DNA of 35,097 nucleotides from Spirogloea muscicola (GCA_009602725.1 WELB01000013.1:539494-574590), one strand, 5' to 3'; shown: positions 21,831 to 32,325, counted from the first letter of the stretch. Numbers and translations: made by a program. The notes: generated by a model not told the origin, from the sequence alone.

Positions 21831-21959
21831 GAGTCGCGCAGGCTCATTCTTTGCACCAGAAAGCTGGTCCGGCCTCAGCTGGTGGCACAAGAGCTTGTCA
21901 TTTGCCGTCCGGTATTCGGGCATCACTTAGCGACCTCCTTATGTGCTGCTCGTGGTTAC

Positions 21960-22040
21960 TGAACGAGTCAGCTTAGCAGCAGGTGACGTACATCTGTCAA
22001 CGTGCTTGCCTCTGTACTTGACCACTCAGGCCCTCCATCA
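21960..22040 (+). repeat. Dispersed repeat family 2, best copy
   Basis: The plus strand reads GTCAGCTTAGCAGCAGGTGA, then CGTGCTTGCCTCTGTACTTG and CCACTCAGGCCCTCCATC. The reading frame SLAAGDVHLSTCLPLYL is shared with 13737-13810 (-), and its end with 20660-20735 (-) and 195-254 (+). No protein family is recognised. Confidence 0.65.
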
Positions 22041-22099
22041 TTCAGTACACACTCCACTTCCTTTGGCAGAGCCACTGTTCTGCTGGTATGCTTGCCTGA

Positions 22100-22245
22100 G
22101 GAAGAAGTGGCTCTCCCAGTGGGGGCAAGGGCTGTGAGAAGCCAGCCCGAAAAGAATTGACAAGGTTCGAAGGGGCCAAACTACGAGCTAAGCAGCGACT
22201 GCGGGGCCTGAAGAGGCTATGGCAGAACGGGGGAGGATGGACCAC
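22100..22245 (-). repeat. LINE 3' tail with hairpin unit
   Basis: This is the sequence downstream of the stop codon of the minus-strand LINE ORF. It contains the hairpin unit at 22130-22149 (minus strand GGGCTGGCTTCTCACAGCCC). About 133 bp (22102-22234) recur at 28853-28986 with only two visible differences. Confidence 0.75.
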
Positions 22246-22824
22246 TTAGTAGTTACGAGTGAGGAGCCTCACATCCGACAGACTAGCTGCTGGTAAATTA
22301 TCCCCCTGACGAAAGCCGGAGGCCGCAGCGAGAGCACGGCCAGCACGCAGATGCAAGGCGTGGGCCATGGACCGCTGGAGGGAGACGGACAAGCGCATAC
22401 GATACACCTGAGCCCACGAGCCAGCGGCGTTGAAGTCAGCCGGCTCACCGCGCCTGCGGGACACAGCGCGCCGTGCAAGCCTGGCCAACAGGTCGAGCCA
22501 GTGGGATCCGAGAGCCCCATGCACGTCCACAGCCAGGGGGACGAACTCGTCGGCAGCCGGGTGGTCGGCGTGTTTGGCCGCCTTGCTGCGAGCGGCCTTT
22601 GCCGCAGCGTGGCCAGCCCGCGAGGCAGAAAGCCCCGGGTTGGAGCGGTCGACCACATCAGTGGTGACCACGTCGGCAATGATGCGCCCGCCACCGCCCG
22701 TCGTGGACGCCACCAGGTCGACGCGGCGCGTGTGGAGTCCGTCGGCCCTCTGGAGGATGGGCATGACAGAAGTATTCTCCATCGCAACTGTGTATCCGGC
22801 CTCCTGAAAGATGCCGAACATGCC
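22246..22824 (-). mobile_element. LINE ORF C-terminal fragment, intact 191 codons
   Basis: This is the best copy of the LINE C-terminal domain. It contains RRVDLVAS, GRIIADVVTTDVVDRSNPG, a KAARSKAAKHADHPA stretch, FVPLAVDVHGALGSHWLDLL, ARLARRAV, VYRMRLSVSLQRS, HLRAGRALAAASGF and LSDVRLLTRNY before the stop. Family knowledge: such a domain, with an RxSVxLQR segment, lies behind reverse transcriptase in LINE-type ORFs of algae, protists and some animals and may be a restriction-like nuclease; that function is inference. The frame has no stop, which suggests a fairly young insertion. It is cut at its 5' side where duplicon 2 begins. The reverse transcriptase itself is not in the window. Confidence 0.72.
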
Positions 22825-22839
22825 TGAGGCCTACCGACC

Positions 22840-23215
22840 TTTCAGTGGGCAGGTATTTCACAGCCCTTACCCTTCTTGGACCCTCCTGTATTTTTCGCCC
22901 TTTGGACCCCGTCACTTCCTTCCTGGGCTGGCTTTCAACAGTCCCTCGCCCCTTCTGGAAGAGGTTCCATTTATTGTAGGCTTGCTTTCCACAGCTCTCG
23001 ACCCTTTGACAGAGCTGCTCCTTTTCTTGGCCCGTTTCCGTTCCTCGTTGGGCTGGCTTTCAGCAGCCATTGCCCCCTTGAAAGGAGCATCACCTTCCTG
23101 CCCACGCACCTGGCCGCTCTTGCCCTGCCACTCGCCGGCCCCTCAGATATTGCTCAACCTTTTGGCCTGGCCTCGTACAGCCATCGCCCCCTCTACAAGA
23201 GCTGCCTCTTGCACA
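22840..23215 (+). repeat. Hairpin-unit array in duplicon 2
   Basis: Five units start at about 22850, 22923, 22976, 23048 and 23163. Each has a (G)GGCTGGCTTTC-like left arm, a CAGCC or CAGCT right arm, then CCC and GAGC. They are spaced irregularly, 50-115 bp apart, and are diverged from one another. Bases 23225-24015 are the shared 3' flank of the oxidoreductase gene and hold no other recognised gene. Confidence 0.75.
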
Positions 23216-24015
23216 GTCGCCGGGTTTGAAGAACTTCTGGTCGCTCATCACAGGCTGCCTCTCGGTGCAAAGCACGATCTTGGCGGCACGTCAGATGAAA
23301 CCACCGGCGCATACCTGCGCACATCAGCCAACGGGACTGGACCAGCGAGGTGGTGGCACACAGGCTCTGCCATTGCATGTTCAGTGCCTATGGTGGGCCA
23401 CTGACAATCGACAAGACCCATCATCCTGCTGAGACTTGCAAATTGCCACGAAGACAAGGTGTCTAAACTGAGCACATGCATACAGACAAGGTGGCTGCCA
23501 AGACTGGGACCCATGACATTTTACGACATTCACATTGCATGACTTAGGATAGAGGTGCTTCAGCATCGGCCAGTACATCACAGACTACGCTGTCAATAAC
23601 TATACACTAATTGTGCTGAGCAGTGGTCCGTGGAGGAGCCTAGAAGGTTCTTAGGTCAGCTTGGAGTCATCCATAAGGCCGCCCAGCCACAAGGGATGCA
23701 CCTTCGCATCGATCTATCTATCTTCAGCTTAAATGTGTCTTGCAACGGATCTGTTATGCACCACTGGCAATGTGTACCTCTTGATGCTATTTGACTTACA
23801 AGAATTTCTAAAGCAAAAGTAGATCCTCGGTATAGATGTATATATTTAGCTTCCAAAAATGCCAGGTCTGCTCAAGTCGCGAATGCTTCACTCTCGTCTG
23901 ACAGGTTGGTTTGATTAAGGAAGAGAAAGAAAAGAGACAAAAATAGGGGCTCAGATGATCTGTCCCTCAATCCTGAATAGCTCTGAAATGGTTGCCTAGT
24001 CAAAAACGTTCCCAG

Positions 24016-27000
24016 TCAAAAAAATGTGTCGATGAGGTCAATGGTAGCTTGGATGCTGTCCTCCACATCGTCAAATTTGAGTAATGAGCCAGTGTAGTAA
24101 GTCTTCCGGTATCCTTGTAGTGAATGGAGCTTGGCCTCAAAGCCTGCAGCTATGGCTGCTGAAGAGGCATGAGGGAAATAGTCCCATATTTGGAAGTCCT
24201 GCAAGAGTATATAGTACACCCAAATGACCTTTTTGTTGTAGCAAGATTGACAACTTTGCTACTTCCGTAACATACTAACTAAACTTAGTATCCATGAAAC
24301 ACTTCTGAGATGTCGAAGACCACTTCGACACCAATTCCCTGGTTTCTCTGGTCTATTATATGTCGGTTTCTGAAGAATACTCTAAATGTGAGAATAAATA
24401 TTTGGTTCCTTAACTCTGACTTCTGCTGGATCTTACTTTGATGGCAGTTGGGCCCAGCTGTCCAAGGGTGGTGCCAGGGCCGAGCTTAGCAAGTGTGGCG
24501 AATGCTGTTGACTGAGCATTTGCACTACTTAATTCTCTTGTGTTCCGATTCCAAGAGTACAAGGTTGTCAATCGTCTCCCGGCCTGTCATAGCCAGCTAG
24601 CTGAGGAATGAGACCTGCTACAGATATCTGGTTGTCTACTCAGCTGCAAATAAGACATCAAGCAAGGTATCTGGAGAGTTGAGCATGCGCCTCATTAAGC
24701 AATTGATCCAGGAAATCAAACACTTACACACGATGACCGTTTGAAAAGAGTCCAGAATAAAGAGTCTGCTTTGCACATAGTCAAATTGATCAGTGTCCTA
24801 TCTAGCAAGGAGATTTATTCAGCTTCACCTTAGTTGTAATGGCAACAGGGCCGCCATTTCCCGGTAGCTCTGAAATCGATGTACGATTTAAGATGCCATA
24901 AAGGGCAGATGGCTGGTCAAGTGCAATGCGCCCTGTAGCTCCAACATCAATAAGGGTGGTGGAGTACCCGCTGTAAACAACCTTCAGTCAGAAGATGGCA
25001 GCAGGTCAGATGCTAAGCTTCAAAAAGTCTCAGATAAGGCTTTCTGCCACCAGAACAAGCGAGCAGGAGAGGGGGGTATACAGGAGTGCTACAAGCTCCA
25101 CGAAAGGGCTCTGCTATGAGCACATAGGAGAAGATGGTCTTTGCAATTGCAAGCCCAGAAATTGCAGGAGCGCAAGTACCTGATTGAAGACAGCTGTTTC
25201 TTTGCTGTCAAGCCCCAGGAATCCAAGATTACTCGCTATTTGGGGAAATGCCACGATAAGTTTCCTGCATGTCGTTGAGGACTGCGTCATTTTACCCTTG
25301 AGGGTGCTTGTGAAGTGTACAGTTGGAAGTCCTTCCTTGGGACGGTGGACAGCAATCGATGTGTTTAGCTAAATTGGGCCTTTGACAGTCCCTGCCCATT
25401 TCTGAATCAGAGATTGAAAACCTCCTGGCTCATCGATAATTGCTGGTTGACGAAGGTCCACCAACAAGGATACAATGCGATCTTTCGTCACGTACCTGTC
25501 ACCAAAATATCCCATTTATTGAATTTTGATATTCTTCAAGAAGCCCCATCCACTTTGCAGTAGCAGCCAGGCTTGCTTACATTAGAATCAGTATCAAAAT
25601 AGGCAGGAAGGACTAGTGAACTCACCTCAGCACGTAAAGAGTGGGGGTCTCCATCAAAGAGCCATACCCGAAGGTTGTCACAATCTCAAGAAAGAATGGG
25701 AGCAAAGGTTGCAGCTTCTTTTCCACAAGCCAAGCACCAAAGGGTAGTGCATAAGCTGCAGTACTATTCTGGGCATTGAAGCGCCAGTCAGACCACAAGG
25801 TGACATACTGCGCGAGAGCTTGCAACACGGCTGCTGTAGTACTTGGTGTTGACAGGGATGCAGATTTGACCTTAAGTCCTGATCCCTCCAATGCAACAAG
25901 CAGATTGGGTGGTCATCAACATGAATCATGACATTTCACAGCTAGGAGCTCCTAGGCATATCTTAGGGGCTTAAGAGTTCGTGACCCTCAAGAGTCCTGC
26001 AAAAGGCATTGAAGCTTGTAGAGCAGGCATGTTGTAGATTGCCAAGTTAGCTCGTCCATGTATAATAAGATGCGCTCGGCAGTACAGACAGGCTGGTAAA
26101 GGTATGTCAACAAGCACCAGTGAGTAGGAGAAGCTGCTAGACCTGTTTGAGGATCGAAAAAGTACGAGGTAAAATTCTCGTAACCAATCTTGAAGTTGAA
26201 TTTCTGCACAAGCCTCAGCACATTAGTGTAGTCCGTGGTGAGGAGCACGGCCCCTTCGTCGTAGTTGAGTCCATCCATAGAATATCTGCAGAGGACTCAC
26301 AAGGCCCTGGTCATGTCAGGCCAAATTCAGCTCGCTGAAGATTTATGAGTGCGTTCTGCAGTGCAGAAAGCTGGTAAATTAGTCTTCCCCAAACTCTGCC
26401 AGGCCCAGAACTTCGCCACATGTACAAACGCTTGCATGTAGCACACTTAGTCAACACATGTTCCGCATCAGTGACCTCCTCACCTGAAGCTTTTGGTACG
26501 TCCACCAACGTAGGCATTCTTCTCAAAATGGCTACCGAGTAGCCTTTGCTCTCCAGTTCGGTGGCTGCTGCGATGCCCGAGGGACCTGCTCCGATTATGC
26601 AGACTCTCTTGGACAGCTTGGCTTGGGCTTGCACTGTACAGGAATGCCATCACAACAGCCATGAAGGTCCTACTGTTAGCATCCTACCACGGCCAGAAGT
26701 AGATGCGACTGAATACGCTTCATGAAGAAGGGCCGGCAACCTTCAGAGAAAGGTACTATGCCTCTCTGGAACAGTCCAATCCCTTCTCTCTTGATTGACT
26801 GCATGTGTATGCGTAGCACCATGCCAATGGCATGCGGATACCTTTCTTGAGGATGACAAGCAAGATGGACATGCACAATATCCGAAGGCTGACACTCTCT
26901 CGTTGTTCAAGGGTCCAGCTAAATGTAGTATAGAGCACGCCATACTAGTGGGACAGAGGACTTGGCTGAAGCTGGTCAGGTCTTCGGAAGAGCACCAGCA

Positions 27001-27077
27001 AGCATGAAGAACAGTACAAGCAGGTAGGAGAACGTCGCCAGGCGGAGCGCTGAGCGGCAGGCCTGCCGAGAGATCAT
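24016..27077 (-). pseudogene. FAD-dependent oxidoreductase pseudogene, copy C
   Basis: This is a near-copy of B with the same eight exons: 26996-27077, 26484-26633, 26143-26285, 25626-25878, 25180-25495, 24829-24981, 24437-24583 and 24016-24198. Exon 2 is 150 nt instead of 151: a T is missing from a T run (near 26525), so the frame breaks just after the Rossmann motif. Exon 5 has an independent in-frame TAG (near 25370, after TVKGPI) where B has a Tyr codon. All splice sites and the other exon lengths are kept, so the decay is recent. The lost T is in a homopolymer and could be a sequencing error, but the TAG cannot be explained that way. If translated, the product would be short and inactive. 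Confidence 0.9.
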
Positions 27078-27640
27078 CTTTGACCGGGAATGCTTCATTT
27101 CCGGTACCGCAAGTTGCACAGACGGCTGGTCGTCACGCCTTCCGCAGTGCTCCCTCGAGCGATCAACAGCAGAGCTTGGGCGGGGGCAGCGACAGCGGGG
27201 CCCTTATGGGACTCAGTAGCGTAGGCGACGGCGGCGGCAGAGGCGGCGGAGGCGGCCGCGCCAGCGGCAGGGAGAGTGGGGCCTCCACCTTTTTGCGGCT
27301 CAGCTCGCGGGCTGCGCGGGGTGATCGGCAACTCCGAGCGCCGGCTGGCGCCACCAGCTGGTGCACGAGTACGTTGATGGGAAATGGCCCGTCCAGAAAG
27401 AGAGGAGGCGCGCGGTGCGCACGAAAGGCTGGCCACTTCAAGCCAACACACCGTTCAGGCAAAAGCTTCTGCAAATTTGGGGCTTCATCAATCAGAACCA
27501 GAAGCAGGCGGTCCCACGGGACTGCTTGAGTGGACGGTCGTTGGAAGTCGGGCTGCCGGCGGTTGGGTCCGCGCTCCGAATGGCCCGTCCTAAATGTTCC
27601 TGTTTGTTGGGCTTGGTTATCTCATCACAGTCTCTTGAGC
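27078..27640. other. 5' flank of copy C
   Basis: GC-rich sequence homologous to 20297-20940 and probably the promoter region before pseudogenisation. Long frames on both strands are driven by GGC repeats and are not called as genes. Confidence 0.45.
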
Positions 27641-27870
27641 CCTGCTTCAGCACAGCTGCTTCTTCTTCTTCCTTTTCCTGGTCCCTTCGGACTATGTTTA
27701 GATTCTTTTTTCTGGGCTGCCTCTTCCAGCCACCGCCCTCTCCTGGAAGCGTCTTTCCTTCTTCTACTTCTACTGCTTCTGCTTCTACTGTTCTGGGCGA
27801 GCCCTTTCTTCTACTGTTGGGAGAGCCACTTCTTCTTTCTTCTACTGCTTCTACTTTTCTCACAGCCACC
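27640..27870 (+). repeat. CTT/CTA-rich pyrimidine tract
   Basis: The plus strand is almost all TTC, TTCT, TACTTC and GCTTCT triplets, with a diverged hairpin unit (GGGCTGCCTCTTCCAGCC) near 27715. It gives a Ser/Leu-rich 415-codon ORF that has no family resemblance. Confidence 0.8.
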
Positions 27871-28049
27871 AGTCAAATTTGGAAGCGCTATTCTTTCCTT
27901 CACTAGCTTTTTCCTGAACAATGCAGTGTCCTCGATCGGCCATTCTTTCCTCTTAGCCGCAACTGCACGCCATCCCTTTCCATCCTGTCAATTCTTTTCG
28001 GGCTGGCTTCTCACAGCCCTTGCCCCCATTGGGAGAGCCACTTCTTTCC
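27871..28049 (+). repeat. Hairpin unit with LINE-tail context
   Basis: The unit at 28000-28019 (GGGCTGGCTTCTCACAGCCC) is followed by TTGCCCCCATTGGGAGAGCC and preceded by TGTCAATTCTTTTC. It is the closest to the apparent consensus in the window. Confidence 0.75.
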
Positions 28050-28460
28050 ATTCCGGTGGCTCAGCCGGACAGACCGTCTTTGTTAATTTGGAAGCGATAT
28101 TCCTCTGTCGCTCTGCACCTGGCCGACAGCCCGGAAAGGCCGGGCGCGACGGAGACGGACTGGGACAGCCGCGGACCCGCCAGGGGGCACGACAGAGCGC
28201 TCCGGACACTTGGTCCGCCCGACCATCCGGGCACCGGTACCGCTCGCGATGTCGGCCGGCGGACGGCATCAGGGGCTCAAGGGCAGCCAGCCCTCGCGTA
28301 CACATCCGGCTTGACCTGGCGCACGGCTTGACCTGGCGCACGTGCGCCGGTCCCAAGCCTTTGCCACGCCCCACACGCCGCCGCTGCCGCCTGGCTGCCT
28401 TCAGTGCACAGTTTGTCTATGGGCCCACAGACGCCCCCCAAGCATTAAGAGCGCCGCCCC
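28050..28460 (+). repeat. GC-rich dispersed module (family 3), copy 2
   Basis: It shares block order with 21500-21830 and 30475-30870. It has an internal 17-bp direct duplication (CTTGACCTGGCGCACG) at 28310-28342 not seen in the others. The right end (ACAGACGCC...AAGAGCG) is shared with copy 3 only. Confidence 0.65.
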
Positions 28461-28539
28461 TATTCCGCCCTATTCCCTGGAGAGCACCATGCTTTTGGCC
28501 TCCCTTTGTTTTCATGCGCACCGTGCGCCTTTCTATTTT

Positions 28540-29040
28540 GCGGCTGCTGATTCGGGGTTACAAAGCTCCCAGTCGCTGTAGTCTCTTGCATAGCCGTGTC
28601 AATTTGGCGGCCCTTTGGACCTTCTTCATACTTTTGGGGCTGGCCTTTCACAGCCCTCGCCCCCATTGGGAGAGCCACTTTCACAGCCTCTGCCTTCTCG
28701 TGGAAGCGCTTTTTGATATGGGCTGGGCATTTACAGCCACTGTATTATGTTGGAAGAGCTATTTCGCACCCGGGTAATGCCCGTCCAATTTCCGCAACGG
28801 GGCTCCTCGAACGAGGCGTGTCATCTGGTTGGCGTCCCCTGGGAGATAAAGAGAAGAAGTGGCTCTTCCAATGGGGGCAAGGGCTGTGAGAAGCCAGCCC
28901 GAAAAGAATTGACAAGGTTCGAAGGGGCCAAACTACGAGCTAAGCAGCGACTGCGGGGCCTGAAGAGGCTATGGCAGAACGGGGGATAAAGGGCTCGCCC
29001 ATTGAGGATAGGGGCTAGAAAAGCCAGCCCAAAAAGGATG
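28540..29040. repeat. LINE tails with hairpin units in both orientations
   Basis: A plus-strand LINE end (CGGCTGCTGATTCGGGGTTA, as at 14595) is followed by units near 28637 and 28720. A minus-strand tail at 28853-28986 is nearly identical to 22102-22234, and a further minus unit is near 29015. Opposed tails suggest nested or repeated insertion. Confidence 0.65.
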
Positions 29041-29199
29041 AACAAAGTACGAGAAGGGGGCCAGGGGAAGCGCTAAGAAAGACAAAGCACAAAAAGAAAC
29101 AAAGCAGCTACGAAGCACTCAGTAACCCCTGCTAAGCAGCCTTGGGTCAGAGAAGCTGGGCTCCTGAGAGCGGGGAGGTGGCAAGCGGCTCCTCATGCA

Positions 29200-29660
29200 C
29201 GTCGTCCTCACTGACAGCCTCCGAAAGAAGGGCCCCCATAATCTCTAAGACCGGCTACGCTGTGAAGGTGGCCGAAGAAAAGGATACATGGTTACAACCC
29301 ACCCTGCTGGCGATACCATATACCCCCTGGCCACGGACATCCACGGGTACCATGTGGATTAGTGGTCCTCGTTGCTCTCGCTGCTGGCCTCTCAAGCTGA
29401 CCAGAGGCCCTGTCATGCGCGAGGGCGTCGACTGCTAGATGGCGTGACGTGATATAGCACGACAGCGCCGCGAAGAGGGTGCAGCATTTCCTGGAGGCTC
29501 GGTGCCTTTGGTTCTGGTGTCCTGCCACCGCATGCGTCTATCTATGTCTCTGCAGCGGTCCAAGCGCCCTTGCTTTGTAATGCCGAGCCGGTCGCGCCCT
29601 TGCAGCAGCCTCTGGCTTGCGCAGCGGGGTTGCTCTTCCTCTTCTCACCTCATCTGACTT
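29200..29660 (+). mobile_element. Degenerate LINE C-terminal domain, plus strand
   Basis: Pieces in shifting frames match the LINE domain in order: TGYAVKVAEE (like AGYTVAMEN at the intact copy's start), then PLATDIHGYHVD and SLLSLLASQADQRPC (like PLAVDVHGALG...LLARLARRA), then LAAASGLRSG near 29605 (like LAAASGFRQG). Several frameshifts and stops mark it as an old relic. Confidence 0.5.
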
Positions 29661-29754
29661 CCTACTGCTGACACAGGGGGGGTACTCCCTTATCAGCCAT
29701 GTTGGCCACAGCAATCATTCTTGAGGAGGGCCGGAGTAGCCCTCACCCTGCAGT

Positions 29755-29970
29755 GTGCTTGCTATACATCACTCTAAACACTTCTGGAGTGCGCACCTTT
29801 ATCGTCTTGTATTTCCAATATTCATCCAGTCTGTATTATAGCTTGTAATAGAGAACAGTTAGCGAAGCGCCTATTGGCCCATAATCTGAAAATCCTCCTG
29901 ATCTGTGAACTTCTGGTATTGCCACCGTCGACCGTGTTCAATAGCTTCAGCTGCTTCTCTTTTCCTGTGA
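29755..29970 (+). repeat. Direct repeat (about 215 bp), left copy
   Basis: The shared blocks with 31088-31305 are GCAGTG..CTT, CACTCTAAACACTTCTG, TTTATCGTCTTG, ATCCAGT.TGTAT, AGCGAAGCGCCT, TGATCTGT.AACT and ACCGTCGAC.GTGTTCAA. The two copies lie in the same orientation about 1.33 kb apart. No TG...CA ends or primer-binding site are evident, so calling them LTRs is not supported. Confidence 0.75.
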
Positions 29971-30151
29971 CGAACCCACCCCTATCCACACAGTTAGGGT
30001 TTGTTACGTCCTCGTTGGGGCACTGGACTGGTCTTCAGCTTGACTCTGTCTTGCAAGAGAATTGTTATGCACCACTGCCCATGTGTACCTCTTGATGCCG
30101 TCTGACTAATCAAGATCTATTGAGCACAGTAGATTCCTAGTCATAAGAATC
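29971..30151 (+). repeat. Fragment shared with the duplicon 3' flank
   Basis: Bases 30050-30145 match 23740-23835 (TGTTATGCACCACTG, ATGTGTACCTCTTGATGC). This is the same stretch that the 18S fragment interrupts in duplicon 1, so the site lies in a dispersed repeat rather than in unique DNA. Confidence 0.6.
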
Positions 30152-30470
30152 AGCCTCTGGCTTTCGCCAGCGGGATTGTTTTCCGGCAGCTAGTCTGTCG
30201 GATTTGAGGCTCCTCACTCGTAGCTACTGAGTGGTCCAACCTCCACCCGTTCTGCCGTAGCGCTTTAGGCCCTTCCTTCATTTGGCCCCTTCGGACCTTT
30301 GTCAATTCTTTTCTGGGCTCGGTTTTCACAGCCCTTGCCCCAATTGAGGGAGCCGCTTCTTCTCACAAGAAGATAAAAGGATATACCAGAAGATGGGCGA
30401 TGGCTGCGGCCAGCCCAGATAATAGACATTCTCACGGCCATTGACTCACATTGGAAGACCTATGTCCTTT
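30152..30470 (+). mobile_element. 5'-truncated LINE 3' end
   Basis: The copy begins inside the ORF. Bases 30153-30237 encode ASGFRQRDCFPAASLSDLRL and LTRSY then TGA, matching the C-terminus of the intact copy nearly residue for residue. It continues into the 3' tail with a hairpin unit near 30315 followed by CCCCAATTGAGGGAGCC. The sharp 5' start inside the ORF is the mark of target-primed reverse transcription. Confidence 0.75.
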
Positions 30471-30474
30471 CAGC

Positions 30475-30870
30475 TTAGCTGCTTCTCTCTTTCGTCCGGC
30501 GGCTCGGCCCGACGTCTTTGTCGAACCGCGCCTGGCCGACGGCCGGGGAAGGCAGGGCGCGACGGGGACAGACGGGGACACCCACGAAACCGCCAGGTGG
30601 CACGACACGGCGCCCTGGGCACTTGAACCACCTGACCATTAGGGCCCCACCACTCCCAGCTCGCGATGTCGGCTGGCGGACGACGTCAGGTGCTCCGGGG
30701 CTGACCTTGCCGTGCACATCCGGCTAGACCTGGCGCACGTGCGTCGCCCCATGGGGTCTGGCCTGCCCAACCGCCGCCGCCGCCGGTGCTAAGCATCGTT
30801 GCCCGGCATCTTTGCAATGTGTATCATATTAGGCCAACAGACGCCTCCTCAATAAGAGCGTCGCTCGTTC
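30475..30870 (+). repeat. GC-rich dispersed module (family 3), copy 3
   Basis: Same block order as the other two copies, including GATGTCGGCTGGCGGACGAC, GTGCACATCCGGCTAGACCT and GGCGCACGTGCGTCGCCCC, and the ACAGACGCC end shared with copy 2. It lies between the two direct repeats at 29755 and 31088. Confidence 0.65.
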
Positions 30871-31087
30871 TGATCTGCACTTGCTGAGTGAAGGTCACTG
30901 AGCTCCCCTTCCGCAGTACTAGTCTGACTACCCCCGTATCTTTCCAGCTCCTACGAGCCGCAGTTGACACCTTTGGCTGCATGGGTACTCGTTATCATAC
31001 CTAGTTGAGAACATCGAAAGTCTGGGACATGCACGACGAGAAATATGCTTCCAGCCGAGATGGGCATGCCGGCAGAATCTCAACCAG

Positions 31088-31305
31088 CAGTGGGCTTTAC
31101 AGCACTCTAAACACTTCTGATTAGCGATTTTATCGTCTTGCATTTTCAAATCATCCAGTTTGTATGCTTAGATCAGATAGCTTGTCATTGAGAACAGGTA
31201 GCGAAGCGCCTGGTGGGCCCATTAGTTGGTAATTCCCTGATCTGTCAACTCCTGATATTGCTACCGTCGACTGTGTTCAACAGCCTCAGCTGCTTGTCTT
31301 CTCCA
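31088..31305 (+). repeat. Direct repeat (about 215 bp), right copy
   Basis: Partner of 29755-29970. It differs by scattered substitutions and small indels, so the pair is not young. Bases 31306-31895 to its right contain a C-rich run with an ambiguous base (31656) and no recognised gene. Confidence 0.75.
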
Positions 31306-31895
31306 CTCAGAGTCCTCAAGTGGGTGTCAGCCCTTCTCATTAGGACCAGCAGACCGCCCTCGTCGTGGCTGTCCAGACGCAGACGCGGCAGATAGAGATG
31401 GACAAGCGCAGGCTCCTCCCTCACTCAGGGGGTGGCAGCCATAGCTAGGGCGGCACCGAAGCATTGCGGTCGCCTCACCTTGAGAAGTGGCAAGTAAGCA
31501 CGATATGCTGGAGCAACCCTTATCACAGGGAGCGCTCCCAAGGGCCACTAGACTGAGTCAAAAGGATACCTTACCTATCATCGGTCCACTATATCATCAC
31601 ATTTACTATCTTCTGTGCCCTTATTAACAAGAACCCCGCCCCCCCGCCCCAACAANATTCCCCACGTGCGCTTATCAGTCTGCTGAACTGATCTGATCTA
31701 CCTACGGTTTACATGACAAGGACCCGATCTACGAAAAAAACATACGAAAAGTGTTAGGAGAGTGAAAGGGAAGAGGGGGTGGGCGAGGACAGAGGACATT
31801 GCTCTCAGGGTGTTTAGGTCATGTCGTTGGAGCACTCAATCTGGCGGCTTACTTTTACCGTTCTAGCCAAGTGTAGATGCCACATTACTAGAGTG

Positions 31896-32325
<430 letters not shown>

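Larger units (their letters stand above)
22806..27620. repeat. Segmental duplicon, copy 2 (holds pseudogene C)
   Basis: This is a direct repeat of 15320-20940, offset by about 6.75 kb at the gene's 3' end. The match includes the hairpin array, the gene's 3' flank (a matching CAGACAAGGTGGCTGCCA at 15903 and 23483), all introns, and the 5' flank. It lacks the 18S fragment. Its left end coincides with the truncated end of the LINE fragment. Confidence 0.9.

Noticed and set aside
22351-22827. Plus-strand ORF of 158 codons
   Set aside because: It is antisense to the intact LINE fragment, which has the recognisable domain and a second copy at 14115.
22811-23404. Plus-strand ORF of 197 codons, with a partial counterpart at 15489-15827
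   Set aside because: It crosses the hairpin array. The match in the other duplicon is explained by recent duplication, and the frames are not kept along their length.
27530-28777. Plus-strand ORF of 415 codons, the longest single ORF
   Set aside because: It runs through a CTT-rich tract, hairpin units and a GC-rich repeat module. Its composition (Ser/Leu/Phe runs) reflects the repeats and it matches no protein family.
29755-31305. Direct repeats as LTRs of a retrotransposon
   Set aside because: No TG...CA termini, primer-binding site, polypurine tract or gag/pol frame is visible between them.
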